From positions 4,491,245 to 4,555,244 of the forward strand of contig NZ_CP151996.1 in assembly GCF_038593855.1 (NCBI RefSeq): a DNA stretch of 64,000 nt. The letters are read 5' to 3'. The stretch comes from Lysinibacillus sp. FSL M8-0337. Lineage in GTDB: Bacteria; Bacillota; Bacilli; Bacillales_A; Planococcaceae. The stretch's first letter is position 1; each line of letters begins with the position of its first letter. Of the stretch, positions 35,036 to 45,624 are shown in pieces. Made by a program: the position numbers and the translations under genes. The notes below the pieces were generated by a model that was given only the letters and a program-made list of their open reading frames with translations, made no database searches and was not told the origin of the DNA.

Positions 35036-35932
35036 TTGAGTGATTCACAGACCACTAAGGTAGCTAAGGCAAGGCAGCAAAAAAAGAATACAGTTCGGAA
35101 AATAACCGCCCGAATTGTTATGGTTGCCATAGGTGCCGTCATTATGGCATTAGGACTAGAGCTATTTTTAGTACCAAACCACATTATGGACGGAGGAATC
35201 GTTGGTGTTTCCATTATTACCTCGCATTTATTAAGCATACCCCTAGGTATTTTCATCTTCGTTTTAAACTTACCTTTTATCTTTTTAGGCTATAAACAGA
35301 TTGGTAAAACATTTGCACTTTCTACAGGGCTTGGCATCACTGTGCTCTCCGTAACAACAATCTTCTTACATAATCTTGAACCATTTACAACAGACACATT
35401 ACTTGCGACAGTTTTTGGTGGGATGATTTTAGGTATTGGTGTCGGTATCGTTATACGTTACGGCGGTTCTTTAGATGGAACTGAAATTTTAGCCATTTTA
35501 TTTAATAGAAAATCTCCATTCTCAGTCGGAGAAATTATTATGTTCTTCAATGTACTGATCTTTACTATTGCGGGTTTTGTTTTCACATGGGAGCAAGCTA
35601 TGTACTCTATCATTGCCTATTATATAGCCTATAAAATGATTGATATTGTTATACAAGGGATGGAAGAGTCAAAATCTGTTTATATTATCAGTGATGAAAT
35701 TGAAGAAATTGGTCAAACTATTATGGACCGACTTGGTCGTGGGGTAACTTTTCTTCACGGGGAAGGGGCCTACACAGGCAACGACAAAAAAGTTATTTTT
35801 ACCGTTATTACACGCTTAGAAGAATCAAAATTGAAAACAATTGTCGCGGAAATAGACGACCATGCATTCCTTGCAATAGGGAATATTGCAGAAGTTAAAG
35901 GTGGCCGCTTCAAGAAGAAGGATATTCACTAA
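35036..35932 (+). CDS. YitT family membrane protein
   Basis: 298 residues from a TTG at 35036, eight bases after GGAG; an earlier in-frame TTG at 35018 overlaps the RBS region. An N-terminal basic stretch is followed by five hydrophobic helices with the YitT signature (LVPNHIMDGGIVGVSIITSHLL and RYGGSLDGTEILAILFN), and a C-terminal soluble DUF2179 domain (VYIISDEIEEIGQTIMDRLGRGVTFLHGEGAYTG). Possible small-molecule carrier or signalling role; no reaction is established for the family. A terminator and a large palindromic repeat follow. Confidence 0.92.
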   Translation: MSDSQTTKVAKARQQKKNTVRKITARIVMVAIGAVIMALGLELFLVPNHIMDGGIVGVSIITSHLLSIPLGIFIFVLNLPFIFLGYKQIGKTFALSTGLGITVLSVTTIFLHNLEPFTTDTLLATVFGGMILGIGVGIVIRYGGSLDGTEILAILFNRKSPFSVGEIIMFFNVLIFTIAGFVFTWEQAMYSIIAYYIAYKMIDIVIQGMEESKSVYIISDEIEEIGQTIMDRLGRGVTFLHGEGAYTGNDKKVIFTVITRLEESKLKTIVAEIDDHAFLAIGNIAEVKGGRFKKKDIH

Positions 35933-35955
35933 AAAGCACAGCTTGGACAAAAGAG

Positions 35956-35995
35956 AAAAAGTGTTAGATTGACTCAAATCAATCTAACACTTTTT
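35956..35995 (+). terminator. Terminator with shared GTGTTAGATTGA motif
   Basis: AAAAAGTGTTAGATTGA pairs with 35979-35995 over six bases. It has the same 5' stem arm as the terminator at 16265-16303. A repeat begins directly after it. Confidence 0.9.
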
Positions 35996-36005
35996 ACTAT
36001 GTCCG

Positions 36006-36133
36006 TTGTTGTCCGCTACGGCGGACGCTTTCCGCGGGCACACCGTAAGCCGCAACCCTCGCTGTCGCGCGGCTTGTTGCGTCTTACGTGCTGTGCGTTC
36101 CCGCAGGAGTCGCCCGCCTTCGCTACCAACAAC
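36006..36133. repeat. Large GC-rich imperfect palindrome, copy 3
   Basis: GTTGTTGTCCGCTACGGCGG at the left answers CGCCCGCCTTCGCTACCAACAAC-like sequence at the right, with CGTAAGCCGCAAC facing GTTGCGTCTTACG in the middle. It is much more GC-rich than its surroundings and closely matches 45668-45796. It is non-coding. Confidence 0.8.
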
Positions 36134-36214
36134 TATAAGGTTCCATTCATTTTAAACAGTGGAGATTTACGAATACCGTTTTCCCTCTTTTTAAAATTGA
36201 TCCTCGCCTCTTGA

Positions 36215-37504
36215 TTATGCTTCCCAAATATCTACTAATACATTTGTTTGTTCACGACCAGGGCCGACAGAGAAGGTAGCAATTTGAATGCCCGTTAATT
36301 CACTTACACGTTCTACATAGCGTCGTGCATTCTCTGGTAACTCTTCTAATGTGCGGCAGCCTGTAACATCTTCTGACCAGCCTGGAAGCTCCTCATAAAT
36401 AGGTTCGCATTGTTCAATAATATGAAGGTTTGCTGGGTACTCTGTAATTGTTTCATCTTTATATTTATAAGCTGTACAAATTTTTACAGTGTCTAAACCT
36501 GATAAAACATCGATTGAATTTAATGCTAAATGCGTAATACCACTTACACGACGTGAATGGCGAACGACAACTGTATCAAACCAGCCTACACGACGAGGGC
36601 GTCCAGTCGTTGTACCGTATTCGCGACCTACTTCACGGATTTGCTGGCCAACTTCGTCAAATAATTCAGTTGGGAATGGACCATCTCCTACACGTGATGT
36701 ATAGGCTTTACATACACCAATAACACTTGAAACTTTTGATGGGCCAATACCTGCACCAATTGCGACACCACCAGCAACAGGGTTTGAAGAAGTAACAAAT
36801 GGATAAGTCCCTTGATCGACATCAAGTAAAATACCTTGTGCCCCTTCAAATAATACTTTGCCACCTTCATCTAATACATCATTTAAAATTTTTGAAGTAT
36901 CTGTAACATATTTAGCGATTTCTTGTCCATAACCGTAATATTCTTCGAAGATTTCTTCGAATGTTACACCTTCCACTTCATAAAATTTCTCGAACAACTT
37001 ATTTTTAATTACTAAATTATGACGTAGTTTTTCTTCAAATACTTCTTTATCTAATAAATCAGCCATACGGATACCGATACGTGCTACTTTATCTTGATAG
37101 CAAGGTCCGATACCTTTACAAGTTGTACCGATTTTGTTATCGCCACGGCTTTCTTCATCTGCGATATCTTGTTTAATATGATATGGTAAAATAACATGGG
37201 CACGATTGGAAATACGAAGATTATCTGTATTGATGCCTCGTTCCTGCAGTCCTTTTAACTCTGTTACAAGCGATTTTGGGTTAACAACCATCCCATTCCC
37301 CATCACAGACGTTTTCTCTTTGTAGAAAATACCTGATGGGATTAAATGTAACTTATATGTTTCACCATTAATTTTAATGGTATGTCCAGCGTTATCGCCA
37401 CCTGCAAAGCGGGCAATCGCATCTGCCTTTTGTGAAAGGAAATCTGTAATTTTACCTTTACCTTCGTCTCCCCACTGTGTTCCTACAACTACAACTGATG
37501 TCAT
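36215..37504 (-). CDS. purA: Adenylosuccinate synthetase
   Basis: 429 residues from [18 protein letters not shown], with AACGGAGGTG before the ATG at 37504. The P-loop [34 protein letters not shown] and [13 protein letters not shown] motifs are all present. It converts IMP plus aspartate, with GTP, to adenylosuccinate, the first AMP-specific step. Monocistronic here. An inverted CGAAC pair about 100-140 bases upstream might serve PurR, but also forms the dnaB terminator. Confidence 0.98.
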   Translation of the reverse strand: MTSVVVVGTQWGDEGKGKITDFLSQKADAIARFAGGDNAGHTIKINGETYKLHLIPSGIFYKEKTSVMGNGMVVNPKSLVTELKGLQERGINTDNLRISNRAHVILPYHIKQDIADEESRGDNKIGTTCKGIGPCYQDKVARIGIRMADLLDKEVFEEKLRHNLVIKNKLFEKFYEVEGVTFEEIFEEYYGYGQEIAKYVTDTSKILNDVLDEGGKVLFEGAQGILLDVDQGTYPFVTSSNPVAGGVAIGAGIGPSKVSSVIGVCKAYTSRVGDGPFPTELFDEVGQQIREVGREYGTTTGRPRRVGWFDTVVVRHSRRVSGITHLALNSIDVLSGLDTVKICTAYKYKDETITEYPANLHIIEQCEPIYEELPGWSEDVTGCRTLEELPENARRYVERVSELTGIQIATFSVGPGREQTNVLVDIWEA

Positions 37505-37602
37505 AATCAGCACCTCCGTTAGATACGTATTGTATCTCATTAATCAAGCCGTAAATTATTGTAACAATGTTAGAAACAACTCGTCAATAAAAAAATAGTT
37601 AA

Positions 37603-37647
37603 AAACACGAACATAAAATCAATTACTATGATTTAACGTTCGTGTTT
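37603..37647 (-). terminator. Hairpin after dnaB (terminator; PurBox-like arms)
   Basis: AAACACGAAC and GTTCGTGTTT form a 10-bp stem with a 25-base loop, then T-rich sequence on the minus strand. The arms resemble PurBoxes (CGAAC core). Confidence 0.65.
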
Positions 37648-37693
37648 AATGACGGAATGGTATGAATATTATCTCTTTTCTAGATAAATATTA

Positions 37694-39055
37694 CTAATCA
37701 CGTGGTGGCGGTGGTGGCATTTGTGACCAATCCACGTTTATAAATTTATTGAATTCCTTTTTAAAAGCAAGTGTCACTGTTCCTGTAGGACCGTTACGCT
37801 GTTTAGCAATAATAATTTCAATCATATTTTTACTCTCGGACTCTTTATCGTAATAGTCATCACGATATAAGAAGGCAACAATATCGGCATCTTGCTCAAT
37901 ACTTCCTGATTCACGTAAGTCACTCATCATTGGTCGCTTATCCTGACGTTGCTCCACGCCACGTGAAAGCTGCGATAGTGCAATTACTGGTACCTTTAAC
38001 TCACGCGCTAATCCTTTTAACGAACGTGAGATTTCTGATACTTCTTGTTGACGGTTTTCCCCAGGCTTCCCACTACCCTGAATAAGCTGTAAGTAATCGA
38101 TTAGAATCATTCCAAGTCCATGCTCTTGTGCTAAACGTCTACACTTTGCTCGAATTTCATTGATACGGACACCTGGCGTGTCGTCAATAAAAATACCTGA
38201 ATTCGATAAACTTCCCATTGCCATCGTTAGTTTACCCCAATCTTCGGTAGTTAAAGCACCTGTACGTAAAACTTGTGCATCAATATTTCCTTCGGCACAT
38301 AGCATACGCATAACTAGCTGCTCAGCACCCATCTCTAATGAGAAGATGGCAACATTTTCACGTGCTTGCACAGCTACACTTTGTGCAACGTTTAACGCAA
38401 AAGCCGTTTTCCCTACAGAAGGTCGCGCCGCAACAATAATCAAGTCATTGCGTTGGAAGCCTGCTGTAATATGGTCTAAATCACGGAAGCCTGTTGGAAT
38501 CCCTGTTACATCACCTTTACGGGATTGAAGCTGTTCGATATTATCGAATGTCTCAACTAAAACATCTTTTACATGTTTAAAGTCGCCAGCATTTTTTCGG
38601 TTGGCGACCTCCATCATTTTCTTCTCTGCTTCGCCGAGTAATGCCTCTACCTCGTCCTCACGTGTGTAGCCGTCCTCAACTATTTTTGTAGCTACACGGA
38701 TTAAACGACGTAATAACGCTTTTTCCTCAACGATTTTGGCATAGTGAGCAACGTTTGCTGCCGTAGGGACAGCATTGGCGAGCTCTAGTAAATACGATAG
38801 CCCGCCAACATCCTCAATCTCTTTTTTTGCTGATAATTCCTCAGTAACTGTTACAACATCTATCGCTTTTCCTTGATCACTTAAACGCAGCATTGTCTCA
38901 AAAATCTTCTTATGGGCGTTTTGGTAAAAATCATCAGCTAGCAGAATTTCTGATGCTGTGATTAGTGCCTGTGGTTCTAGAAAAATTGCACCGATAACCG
39001 ATTGCTCCGCTTCCCGGTTATGCGGTGGAACGCGGTCCATCATCGGTTCGTTCAT
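37694..39055 (-). CDS. dnaB: Replicative DNA helicase
   Basis: 453 residues. N-terminal DnaB helical domain (MDRVPPHNREAEQSVIGAIF) and a RecA-like ATPase domain with Walker A ARPSVGKTAFALN, IFSLEMGAEQLVMRML, LIDYLQLI (Walker B), LSQLSRGVE and the RESGSIEQDADI motif. It unwinds the replication fork as a hexamer (called DnaC in B. subtilis). Follows rplI by 13 bases, in the usual gdpP-rplI-dnaB order. Confidence 0.98.
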   Translation of the reverse strand: MNEPMMDRVPPHNREAEQSVIGAIFLEPQALITASEILLADDFYQNAHKKIFETMLRLSDQGKAIDVVTVTEELSAKKEIEDVGGLSYLLELANAVPTAANVAHYAKIVEEKALLRRLIRVATKIVEDGYTREDEVEALLGEAEKKMMEVANRKNAGDFKHVKDVLVETFDNIEQLQSRKGDVTGIPTGFRDLDHITAGFQRNDLIIVAARPSVGKTAFALNVAQSVAVQARENVAIFSLEMGAEQLVMRMLCAEGNIDAQVLRTGALTTEDWGKLTMAMGSLSNSGIFIDDTPGVRINEIRAKCRRLAQEHGLGMILIDYLQLIQGSGKPGENRQQEVSEISRSLKGLARELKVPVIALSQLSRGVEQRQDKRPMMSDLRESGSIEQDADIVAFLYRDDYYDKESESKNMIEIIIAKQRNGPTGTVTLAFKKEFNKFINVDWSQMPPPPPRD

Positions 39056-39068
39056 GGATAGTCGCCCC

Positions 39069-39515
39069 TTATTCTTCCGTTACTTGTACTTTTAATGTCG
39101 CTGATACTTCGTGATGTAGTTTTACAGGTACATTTGTAAAGCCTAGTGCACGGATGCCATCAGGTAAAGTCATTTTACGTTTATCAATTTTAATGCCATG
39201 TACTTTTTGCAGTGCTTCTGCAATTTGTTTTGTTGAAACTGAACCAAATAAGCGTCCACCATCTCCTGATTTTGCTTTTAGCTCCACTGTTAATGCTTCT
39301 AGCTTTTCTTTTAAAGCTTGTGCTTCAGCTAATTCTGCTGCTGCGTTTTTTTCTTCTAGTTTCTTTTGACCATGTAATTGGCTCATTGCTTGTGCATTTG
39401 CTTCTGCAGCATAACCGTTTTTAATTAGGAAGTTTTGTGCATAGCCGTCTGCTACATTTTTTACTTCCCCTTTTTTTCCTTTACCTTTAACATCTTTTAA
39501 AAATACTACTTTCAT
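39069..39515 (-). CDS. rplI: Ribosomal protein L9
   Basis: 148 residues. The N-terminal [30 protein letters not shown] is diagnostic for bL9, and the long connecting helix and C-terminal rRNA-binding domain are complete ([23 protein letters not shown] in outline). It starts four bases before the end of gdpP, so translation is coupled. Common position before dnaB in Firmicutes. Confidence 0.98.
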   Translation of the reverse strand: MKVVFLKDVKGKGKKGEVKNVADGYAQNFLIKNGYAAEANAQAMSQLHGQKKLEEKNAAAELAEAQALKEKLEALTVELKAKSGDGGRLFGSVSTKQIAEALQKVHGIKIDKRKMTLPDGIRALGFTNVPVKLHHEVSATLKVQVTEE

Positions 39516-41485
39516 AATTCAGAACTCCCTTCGAGTACCTCATATATGGCCTCTTCTAAATATTTTTTTACTTCACCAATGGAAAGTGCTTCTATTTGGC
39601 AAGCCGCATTTGTTAAATGCCCGCCACCGCCGAGCCTTTCCATGATAAGCTGTACATTTATTTCTCCTAATGACCTTGCACTAATGCCAATTTTACCATC
39701 TGCACGATGCGCAATGACAAAAGATGCGTTTACATCTTTCATCGTTAGTAAAATATCGGCCGTTTGCGCGATTAACACGGAATCATAAATTTTTGAATCT
39801 TCACCTACGGCTAGTGCAATGCCAGGCTTCACGAATTTCACAGTTTGCACAATTTTCGAACGTTCAATATACGTATGGATATCTTCTTTCAAAAGTCTTT
39901 GTACTAAAACTGTATCTGCTCCGTTTGTTCGTAAATAAGAAGCTGCCTCAAAAGTACGGGCTCCTGTACGAAGTGTAAAACTCTTGGTATCAACAATAAT
40001 CCCCGCTAATAGCGCTGTCGCTTCGAGCATATTAATTTTTGCCCGCTTTGGCTGATACTCTAATAACTCAGTAACAAGCTCTGCTGTAGACGAAGCATAA
40101 GGCTCCATATACACAAGCGTTGGATTTTCAATAAAGTCTTCACTACGACGATGATGGTCGATTACGACTACCTTTTCCGCAAGCTTTAATAAGTATGGAT
40201 CAATGACTAAATTCGGCTTATGTGTATCTACAATAATAAGTAAGGATTTTTCAGTCATTTTTGTAGCCACTTCTTCTGGCGTTAAGAAGTGCTCGTAGAA
40301 ATCGGATTTACTTTCAATTTCATTCATTAAACGTGTGACACTACCGTTCAGTTCATCAAAATTAATGACGACATAGCCTTTTACATCATTCATTTGAGCC
40401 ATTTTGCGAACCCCAACAGATGCACCAATAGAGTCCATATCAGGATTTTTATGTCCCATAACAAACACTTGGTCACTGTCTTGTATTAAATCACGTAGTG
40501 CATGTGAGATAACCCGCGCCCTAACACGTGTACGTTTTTCAACAGGGTTGGTTTTCCCTCCATAGAACTTGAGCTTTCCTGTAGGTTGTTTGATGGCTAC
40601 CTGATCCCCACCACGACCTAAAACAAGATCCAGACTCGATTGGGCTAATTCACCAAGTTCCACTAGTGAAGAAGAGCCAGCACCAACACCGATACTTAGC
40701 GTTAGTGAAAGATTTTTTTGTGCTGTCTTTTCGCGAATTGTATCTAAAATAGCAAATTTTTTCTTTTCTAGTTCTGTTAAAATCGATTCATTTAAAACTG
40801 CTAAAAAACGATCCGATGAAATTCGTTTGACAAATATTCCGTGCTCCGCTGCCCAGTCATTGACAATAGACGTTACCATCGTATTAGTTAAGCTACGCGG
40901 CTGGTCATCCATTGCTTGTGTAATTTCATCATAGTTATCGACAAATAAAATAGCAATAACTGTACGATCTGCAAAGTATTGTTTTTCAATTGCAATTTGC
41001 TCTGTAATATCGAAGAAATATAGTAGACGCTCCTCTTCCTTGTAAAAGACACGATATTTACGATCACGAAGCGTAATCGTTGCTTCTTTTGTTTCCTCGG
41101 TCTTCATCAGTACGTAGATGTCGTCGGATATATTGACAATTCCTTCACCCACTAATGCCTCATTGTTTAATACATTTTGCATATATGGGTTTGACCACTC
41201 AATTTCGTATTCCTCATTGACGAGCAATATTCCAATTGGCATTTCAAGTAATGCCTCTTCCCCAACTTTTTTCATACGGAAGGAAATGGATTCTATATGC
41301 TTTTCGGTCTCTTCAAAAGTAGCTTTTTCAATTTTCCATGTGTAGGCCATTAACAATGCAAAGCCTACTCCATAGCCAATACCAATCGCGATATTCCAAA
41401 TACAAAGAAGCGCGAACGTCACAATGCCAAAAATGGAAAGAACAAAAAGCGGATAGCGGATTGGTCGTTTTCTAAAAGTCCCCAT
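39512..41485 (-). CDS. gdpP: Cyclic-di-AMP phosphodiesterase GdpP
   Basis: 657 residues. Two N-terminal TM helices, a PAS domain ([20 protein letters not shown]), a degenerate GGDEF-type domain (around 175-300) and a DHH/DHHA1 phosphodiesterase. In the DHH region [31 protein letters not shown] (the DHH) and [12 protein letters not shown] are clear; GGGGH near the end is the DHHA1 motif. It hydrolyses c-di-AMP to pApA and so sets osmotic and cell-wall balance. Organisation is the usual yybS-gdpP-rplI. Confidence 0.97.
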   Translation of the reverse strand: MGTFRKRPIRYPLFVLSIFGIVTFALLCIWNIAIGIGYGVGFALLMAYTWKIEKATFEETEKHIESISFRMKKVGEEALLEMPIGILLVNEEYEIEWSNPYMQNVLNNEALVGEGIVNISDDIYVLMKTEETKEATITLRDRKYRVFYKEEERLLYFFDITEQIAIEKQYFADRTVIAILFVDNYDEITQAMDDQPRSLTNTMVTSIVNDWAAEHGIFVKRISSDRFLAVLNESILTELEKKKFAILDTIREKTAQKNLSLTLSIGVGAGSSSLVELGELAQSSLDLVLGRGGDQVAIKQPTGKLKFYGGKTNPVEKRTRVRARVISHALRDLIQDSDQVFVMGHKNPDMDSIGASVGVRKMAQMNDVKGYVVINFDELNGSVTRLMNEIESKSDFYEHFLTPEEVATKMTEKSLLIIVDTHKPNLVIDPYLLKLAEKVVVIDHHRRSEDFIENPTLVYMEPYASSTAELVTELLEYQPKRAKINMLEATALLAGIIVDTKSFTLRTGARTFEAASYLRTNGADTVLVQRLLKEDIHTYIERSKIVQTVKFVKPGIALAVGEDSKIYDSVLIAQTADILLTMKDVNASFVIAHRADGKIGISARSLGEINVQLIMERLGGGGHLTNAACQIEALSIGEVKKYLEEAIYEVLEGSSEL

Positions 41486-41499
41486 TACTCATCAGCCCC

Positions 41500-42441
41500 T
41501 TATTCCTTAGTCTTCCCTTTCACAAGTGAACGCACGTCGAAACCTAAATCTACAATACCGAGTAAGATAATGAATGATGAAAGTGGAATAGCTAAAATGG
41601 TAGCTATCCATTTGACAACACTCGGCATTCCTTTCGTCGCAATGAAATAATGAATAAATGATATTCCTTGAAGTATTAGTAAAAGCCACAAAATATAAGA
41701 CACATTTAATACAATAATATCTAGCATAGAGCCCGCTTCTGGACGTATAAATAGATTAATACATAAAATAATCATGTAGTACCATAAAATAGAGCGTGGA
41801 AGTCGCATATTTTCATATGCTGGGAATTTTGGTACTGCTAAACCTAATCGTTTTAAAATAGGTAAATTCAATGTAATAACAATAAATGCTATGGAAAATG
41901 CAAAGATTGTTACTGTCGAAGGTATTGTTAGCTCAATTGTGTTAAGCATAGCCTCCATTTGTTCAGGTTGAATAGCGATTTGACCTGTCATACTTTTAGC
42001 AAGCTCGTTGGATTGCTCATAACTATCTCGGGCAATTTTCAAGCTCATTTCAATCACGTTAATTCCCGCTAATTGCACATAGGCTAAATAGACAAGTGCT
42101 GACGATAAAAGTACCGCGATACCAGATGACATGAATAAATAAAGTTTGCTCTTCTTTAATTGAATTGCATTACCTATGATTACCCCAAGTAACGCCATAA
42201 TAAAGGCGAATGGCAGCATAAACAGTCCACTCGTTAGCACAGTTAGTATACAACCTACAACTGCAACGAGTATTGATGAGGAACGCTTGTAATTTGCGCT
42301 ATACCAAGCGATTGGTAATGGAGTAAATAGTAAGGCTACTAAAGAAATAATTGGTACATATGCTGAAGCAATCATTAAGATTGTAAACATTGCAACCATC
42401 ATCGAGCCTTGTACAAGCGCCTTTGTTTGATTATTCGGCAT
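41500..42441 (-). CDS. yybS: YybS family membrane protein (DUF2232)
   Basis: 313 residues with eight or so hydrophobic helices and the DUF2232 order. TMs in the N-terminal half (VQGSMMVAMFTILMIASAYVPIISLVALLFTPLPIAW in outline) resemble the S components of ECF uptake systems. The function is unknown. It is the first gene of the yybS-gdpP-rplI-dnaB group, 14 bases before gdpP. Confidence 0.9.
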   Translation of the reverse strand: MPNNQTKALVQGSMMVAMFTILMIASAYVPIISLVALLFTPLPIAWYSANYKRSSSILVAVVGCILTVLTSGLFMLPFAFIMALLGVIIGNAIQLKKSKLYLFMSSGIAVLLSSALVYLAYVQLAGINVIEMSLKIARDSYEQSNELAKSMTGQIAIQPEQMEAMLNTIELTIPSTVTIFAFSIAFIVITLNLPILKRLGLAVPKFPAYENMRLPRSILWYYMIILCINLFIRPEAGSMLDIIVLNVSYILWLLLILQGISFIHYFIATKGMPSVVKWIATILAIPLSSFIILLGIVDLGFDVRSLVKGKTKE

Positions 42442-42643
42442 TGAAAACCTTCCTTTTTATCAGTCAAACTTACTAAACTTTATTGTACCATTTTTTCACC
42501 TTATTGAACAAAAAACGCTAAGAACGTCTAAAGGCTTTTTGATGAAATAATGACAAAAGTGAAGTTTCCTTATCAAAATAGGATAATGGTATGGAATTTT
42601 ACTATTTTGGAGCAAAAAAATCACCACAGATAAAGGCGAAATT

Positions 42644-42674
42644 AAAAAATGAGTCCGGTACAATACCGAACTCA
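42644..42674 (-). terminator. Terminator of the ABC/permease operon
   Basis: TGAGTCCGGTA and TACCGAACTCA form an 11-bp stem (one mismatch) over three bases, with six A upstream that read as T on the minus strand. It lies 27 bases beyond the ABC stop. The rest of 42442-42700 shows no gene. Confidence 0.88.
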
Positions 42675-42700
42675 AAATACCAAAATTCACTGAATAATGG

Positions 42701-43393
42701 CTACATATCACCCACCGTTTGGGCGTCCAAAAAAATCCCCTCCGAACTCATCCTATATTCTTTATCAGCATATTGAGAACTTAAGTGACTATGAGTAGCC
42801 ATAACGATAGTCGTTCCACTTTCAGACAGCCTTTTAAAAAGGTGAAACACTAAAATTGTCGTATCGTCGTCCAATGACCCAGTAGGTTCATCAGCTATCA
42901 ACAATATAGGCTTTTTAATCAGTGCTCTGATGACTCCCACTCGTTGTCTTTCTCCACCAGATAACTTGTCAATTTTCTTATCAAGTAAATGATTAATTTT
43001 TAAACAGGCACTTAGTTCATCGAGATATGCCGTGATTTGCTTTTGATTATAGTTGCCTAATAATAAAGGTACTAAGATATTTTCCCGAACTGTAAGGTTG
43101 CGAATCATTGGATTGTACTGTGATATGTATCCGATTCGACTGCCTCTTATTTCCGAAAGCTCATTAAGATTTTGGGCATGCATTTCTATACGATCCAAAA
43201 TATAGTTACCACTATCCGCTTTTTCAAGTCCAGCCAATATATTTAAAAGTGTGCTTTTTCCAACGCCACTAGGTCCTTTTATAGAAATGAATTGATTGTT
43301 AACAATTTCTAAATTAATGTGATGTAATATTATTTTTTCATTATACGCTTTTACGATGTTCTCTAATGAAATAAAGCTTATGATTTTAATCAC
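42701..43393 (-). CDS. ABC transporter ATPase, lactococcin-972-group type
   Basis: 230 residues from a GTG at 43393 that overlaps the upstream stop by eight bases. Walker A GPSGVGKST, Q loop YISQYNP, signature LSGGERQRVGVIRAL, Walker B ILLIADEPTGSLD and H loop ATHSHL are complete. The size and the DEPTGSLD motif fit the MacB/LolD-like group, including the ATPases that partner lactococcin 972-type bacteriocin loci. With the two FtsX-like permeases upstream it should form an exporter or immunity pump. Confidence 0.88.
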   Translation of the reverse strand: MIKIISFISLENIVKAYNEKIILHHINLEIVNNQFISIKGPSGVGKSTLLNILAGLEKADSGNYILDRIEMHAQNLNELSEIRGSRIGYISQYNPMIRNLTVRENILVPLLLGNYNQKQITAYLDELSACLKINHLLDKKIDKLSGGERQRVGVIRALIKKPILLIADEPTGSLDDDTTILVFHLFKRLSESGTTIVMATHSHLSSQYADKEYRMSSEGIFLDAQTVGDM

Positions 43394-44672
43394 CCTTTAA
43401 CTTTTCAATGACATTCGTCGTTGCTAATAATTGATTCACTAACATATAAACTACGACATAGAATACCAACCAAACCATGAACCCGGCAATTAACAAAATA
43501 GATAGTATAGTAAGGTCTTGCATAAATAGAACGGTGCACAACAATGCCAATCCAATACTCATACCATTGAGAATTGAAAATTCGAGTTGTATAGTTTTTT
43601 TGATTTTATTATTTGTAACCCCACTCATAATGAACACTAAATACATATCGAATTGTCTTTTTATTAAACTCTTAACGGACAAATAGAAAGCACACAATAT
43701 GAAAATAAATACAACACCCGATATTGTAAAAATAAGTGTTTGATTGGCATCAACCATTTTGTATAAAAGATTCACTGATAGCGAATTCGCGCCAATAATT
43801 TGATAATTAGTGAAATTCGTAACTTTTCCTATGTCTGCAACTTCCTTTCTTACCTCAAGCGCGTTTAAGTTGGTCATTAAATGACCACCCATGTTACTTA
43901 ATAGAAGTGCGCGAAAGAATATTTCATCTACCTCTGTTTTTTGTAACAACTTAGAAGGCTGTTCAGAAAGCGACATGGAAGGCAGTAGGATATAACGATT
44001 GAGTACTTGTTGGGGATTATGGTTAGTAAAAATAAATGCATTTTCCTTTGCAAAGCCAACTACTCGCCCTACAAATTTTTCATAATAGTACTGAAGCTCT
44101 AATTGGTCATTTAACTTAAAGTATTGACGATAATCAGAGCCAAGAATGACCGGTATTTCATTTTTCCCTGCTACGTAGACATAAGCGGAATCATCAAATG
44201 GCAGTCCTTCCATCAGTTCAACGTCATTATAATCAAAAACGGATTTAGTAATTTGTATCGATTTAGTGGTTTGATATAACGCACCTTCGTACTCATATAT
44301 ATCATTAGTAGCGCCCCATTCATAATAGGCGGAGAACTTCTTATCAGAGGGATATTGTTTTAAGCCTATTGGCTGCGATACGGCATTATAAAAGACCACT
44401 TTACTATTTTTAAATACCCGATTATTAAAATCATTGAGTAGATCATAGTTTTTTACATCTTTAAAAAATTCAATTTCTCTTTCACCGATTAAATCATCCG
44501 TAATCTGATAGATATTGTAGTTATGAAATTTACTGGCTGAACGTATTTCTATTTTTGAAATATTTATATTTACTAACAGTACAAATAAAACGACAGAAAA
44601 TAGAAATGAAAGTAACCCTAAAAACAACGTAAACCATTTTTTATTTTTCAGTAGAAGTCTAGCTGTATTCAA
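43386..44672 (-). CDS. FtsX-like permease of the bacteriocin-type ABC system
   Basis: 428 residues. TM1 at about 12-34, a long extracytoplasmic domain (35-310) and three TM helices at the C-terminus (FTISGVVFIFILCAFYLSVKSLI, LEFSILNGMSIGLALLCTVLFM, LTILSILLIAGFMVWLVFYVVVYML). This is the MacB/FtsX half-permease layout. In lactococcin 972 loci the membrane partner is often one larger protein of about 650-750 residues; here it appears as two separate genes. It starts four bases before the end of the 310-residue permease. Confidence 0.75.
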   Translation of the reverse strand: MNTARLLLKNKKWFTLFLGLLSFLFSVVLFVLLVNINISKIEIRSASKFHNYNIYQITDDLIGEREIEFFKDVKNYDLLNDFNNRVFKNSKVVFYNAVSQPIGLKQYPSDKKFSAYYEWGATNDIYEYEGALYQTTKSIQITKSVFDYNDVELMEGLPFDDSAYVYVAGKNEIPVILGSDYRQYFKLNDQLELQYYYEKFVGRVVGFAKENAFIFTNHNPQQVLNRYILLPSMSLSEQPSKLLQKTEVDEIFFRALLLSNMGGHLMTNLNALEVRKEVADIGKVTNFTNYQIIGANSLSVNLLYKMVDANQTLIFTISGVVFIFILCAFYLSVKSLIKRQFDMYLVFIMSGVTNNKIKKTIQLEFSILNGMSIGLALLCTVLFMQDLTILSILLIAGFMVWLVFYVVVYMLVNQLLATTNVIEKLKGD

Positions 44673-45601
44673 AACGATCTTACTCCTTTTTTAATCAAGG
44701 ACTTTGTCATGAGCAGACAGGCTAAAAAATACACTATAAATGTTACTAATATGTAGAAAACAGATACGTAGTACCACTGATTCCCCCAAATCGAATAGAA
44801 ATGGTTAAACGCTTTTAATAATAAAAATGCCAATAACATTATCATGATTAGCGCAATGAATTCTAATTTAAACACTTTAAGAAATATAAGTTGCCATTTC
44901 CCTCCTGCTAAAAACAATATTTGAACAATGGATTTTTTACTTTGAATGGCATAAACGACTGTAACAGCTTGCGCAATAATGACAAATAGTAAAGAAATGA
45001 TTAAGAATCCTTTCAATAAAATATTGGAAGTTAATATGGCAGTTCCTCTATCCTCTTTTTCAAGTAACTGATAACTCGTATTAGGAAATATTTTTTCAAT
45101 TAATTGATGTGGTTTTCCACTTTCCACATTGAGAATAAACTTCGTTCCATTTTTCAAGTTGATTTGTTGAGACATGACTATATACCATGCCTCTCTATTT
45201 AAGTAAGAGGCTGGTGTGTCAAATTGTCCAATAACGAGGCTTTTCATATTTCTTGACAGTGCCTCTTCAGGAAAAACATTGCCTGTAATTATATAGTCTG
45301 TAGAGCGTGGTTGTTTTTGATAGTTTATAGGTGGCAACTTCATCGAGTTGTTCATATATATATATTTTAAGTGTGGATTGTCTAGTTTATATTGCATTAA
45401 CAAATATGGTTCTTCTAAGTCGATGTCTAGAGAAGACTCTTCGGTATTAATAATGAATTCAACAGCATTTTTACTGATATAGCCATTGTTAATCATATTG
45501 GTATAGCTAACAGAGTCCAGTATATAAAGCAAGGAAGCGGCGCTAGTAAACAACAGGAACGTTAGTAACAAAAACCTACTAGATACTAAAGAGTTTTTCA
45601 C
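44669..45601 (-). CDS. Second FtsX-like membrane protein of the bacteriocin-type ABC system
   Basis: 310 residues. TM1 (RFLLLTFLLFTSAASLLYIL), an extracytoplasmic segment (30-195) and three C-terminal TM helices, an FtsX-like arrangement. It probably pairs with the 428-residue permease to build a heterodimeric or split channel. The start ATG at 45601 has a weak RBS (AAAGTG) and lies next to the inserted palindromic element, so its promoter may be affected by the insertion. Confidence 0.7.
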   Translation of the reverse strand: MKNSLVSSRFLLLTFLLFTSAASLLYILDSVSYTNMINNGYISKNAVEFIINTEESSLDIDLEEPYLLMQYKLDNPHLKYIYMNNSMKLPPINYQKQPRSTDYIITGNVFPEEALSRNMKSLVIGQFDTPASYLNREAWYIVMSQQINLKNGTKFILNVESGKPHQLIEKIFPNTSYQLLEKEDRGTAILTSNILLKGFLIISLLFVIIAQAVTVVYAIQSKKSIVQILFLAGGKWQLIFLKVFKLEFIALIMIMLLAFLLLKAFNHFYSIWGNQWYYVSVFYILVTFIVYFLACLLMTKSLIKKGVRSF

Positions 45602-45624
45602 TTTGTTTTACCTTCATTGTAAGA

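Noticed and set aside
33050..37694. tRNA or rRNA genes near walR/purA, as I recall in B. subtilis
   Set aside because: The gaps there are filled by terminators, the M23 and YitT genes and a repeat; no cloverleaf or rRNA sequence is seen.
42591..42776. Plus-strand ORF of 61 codons after yybS
   Set aside because: It contains the terminator of the ABC operon and overlaps the ABC gene antisense; no RBS.
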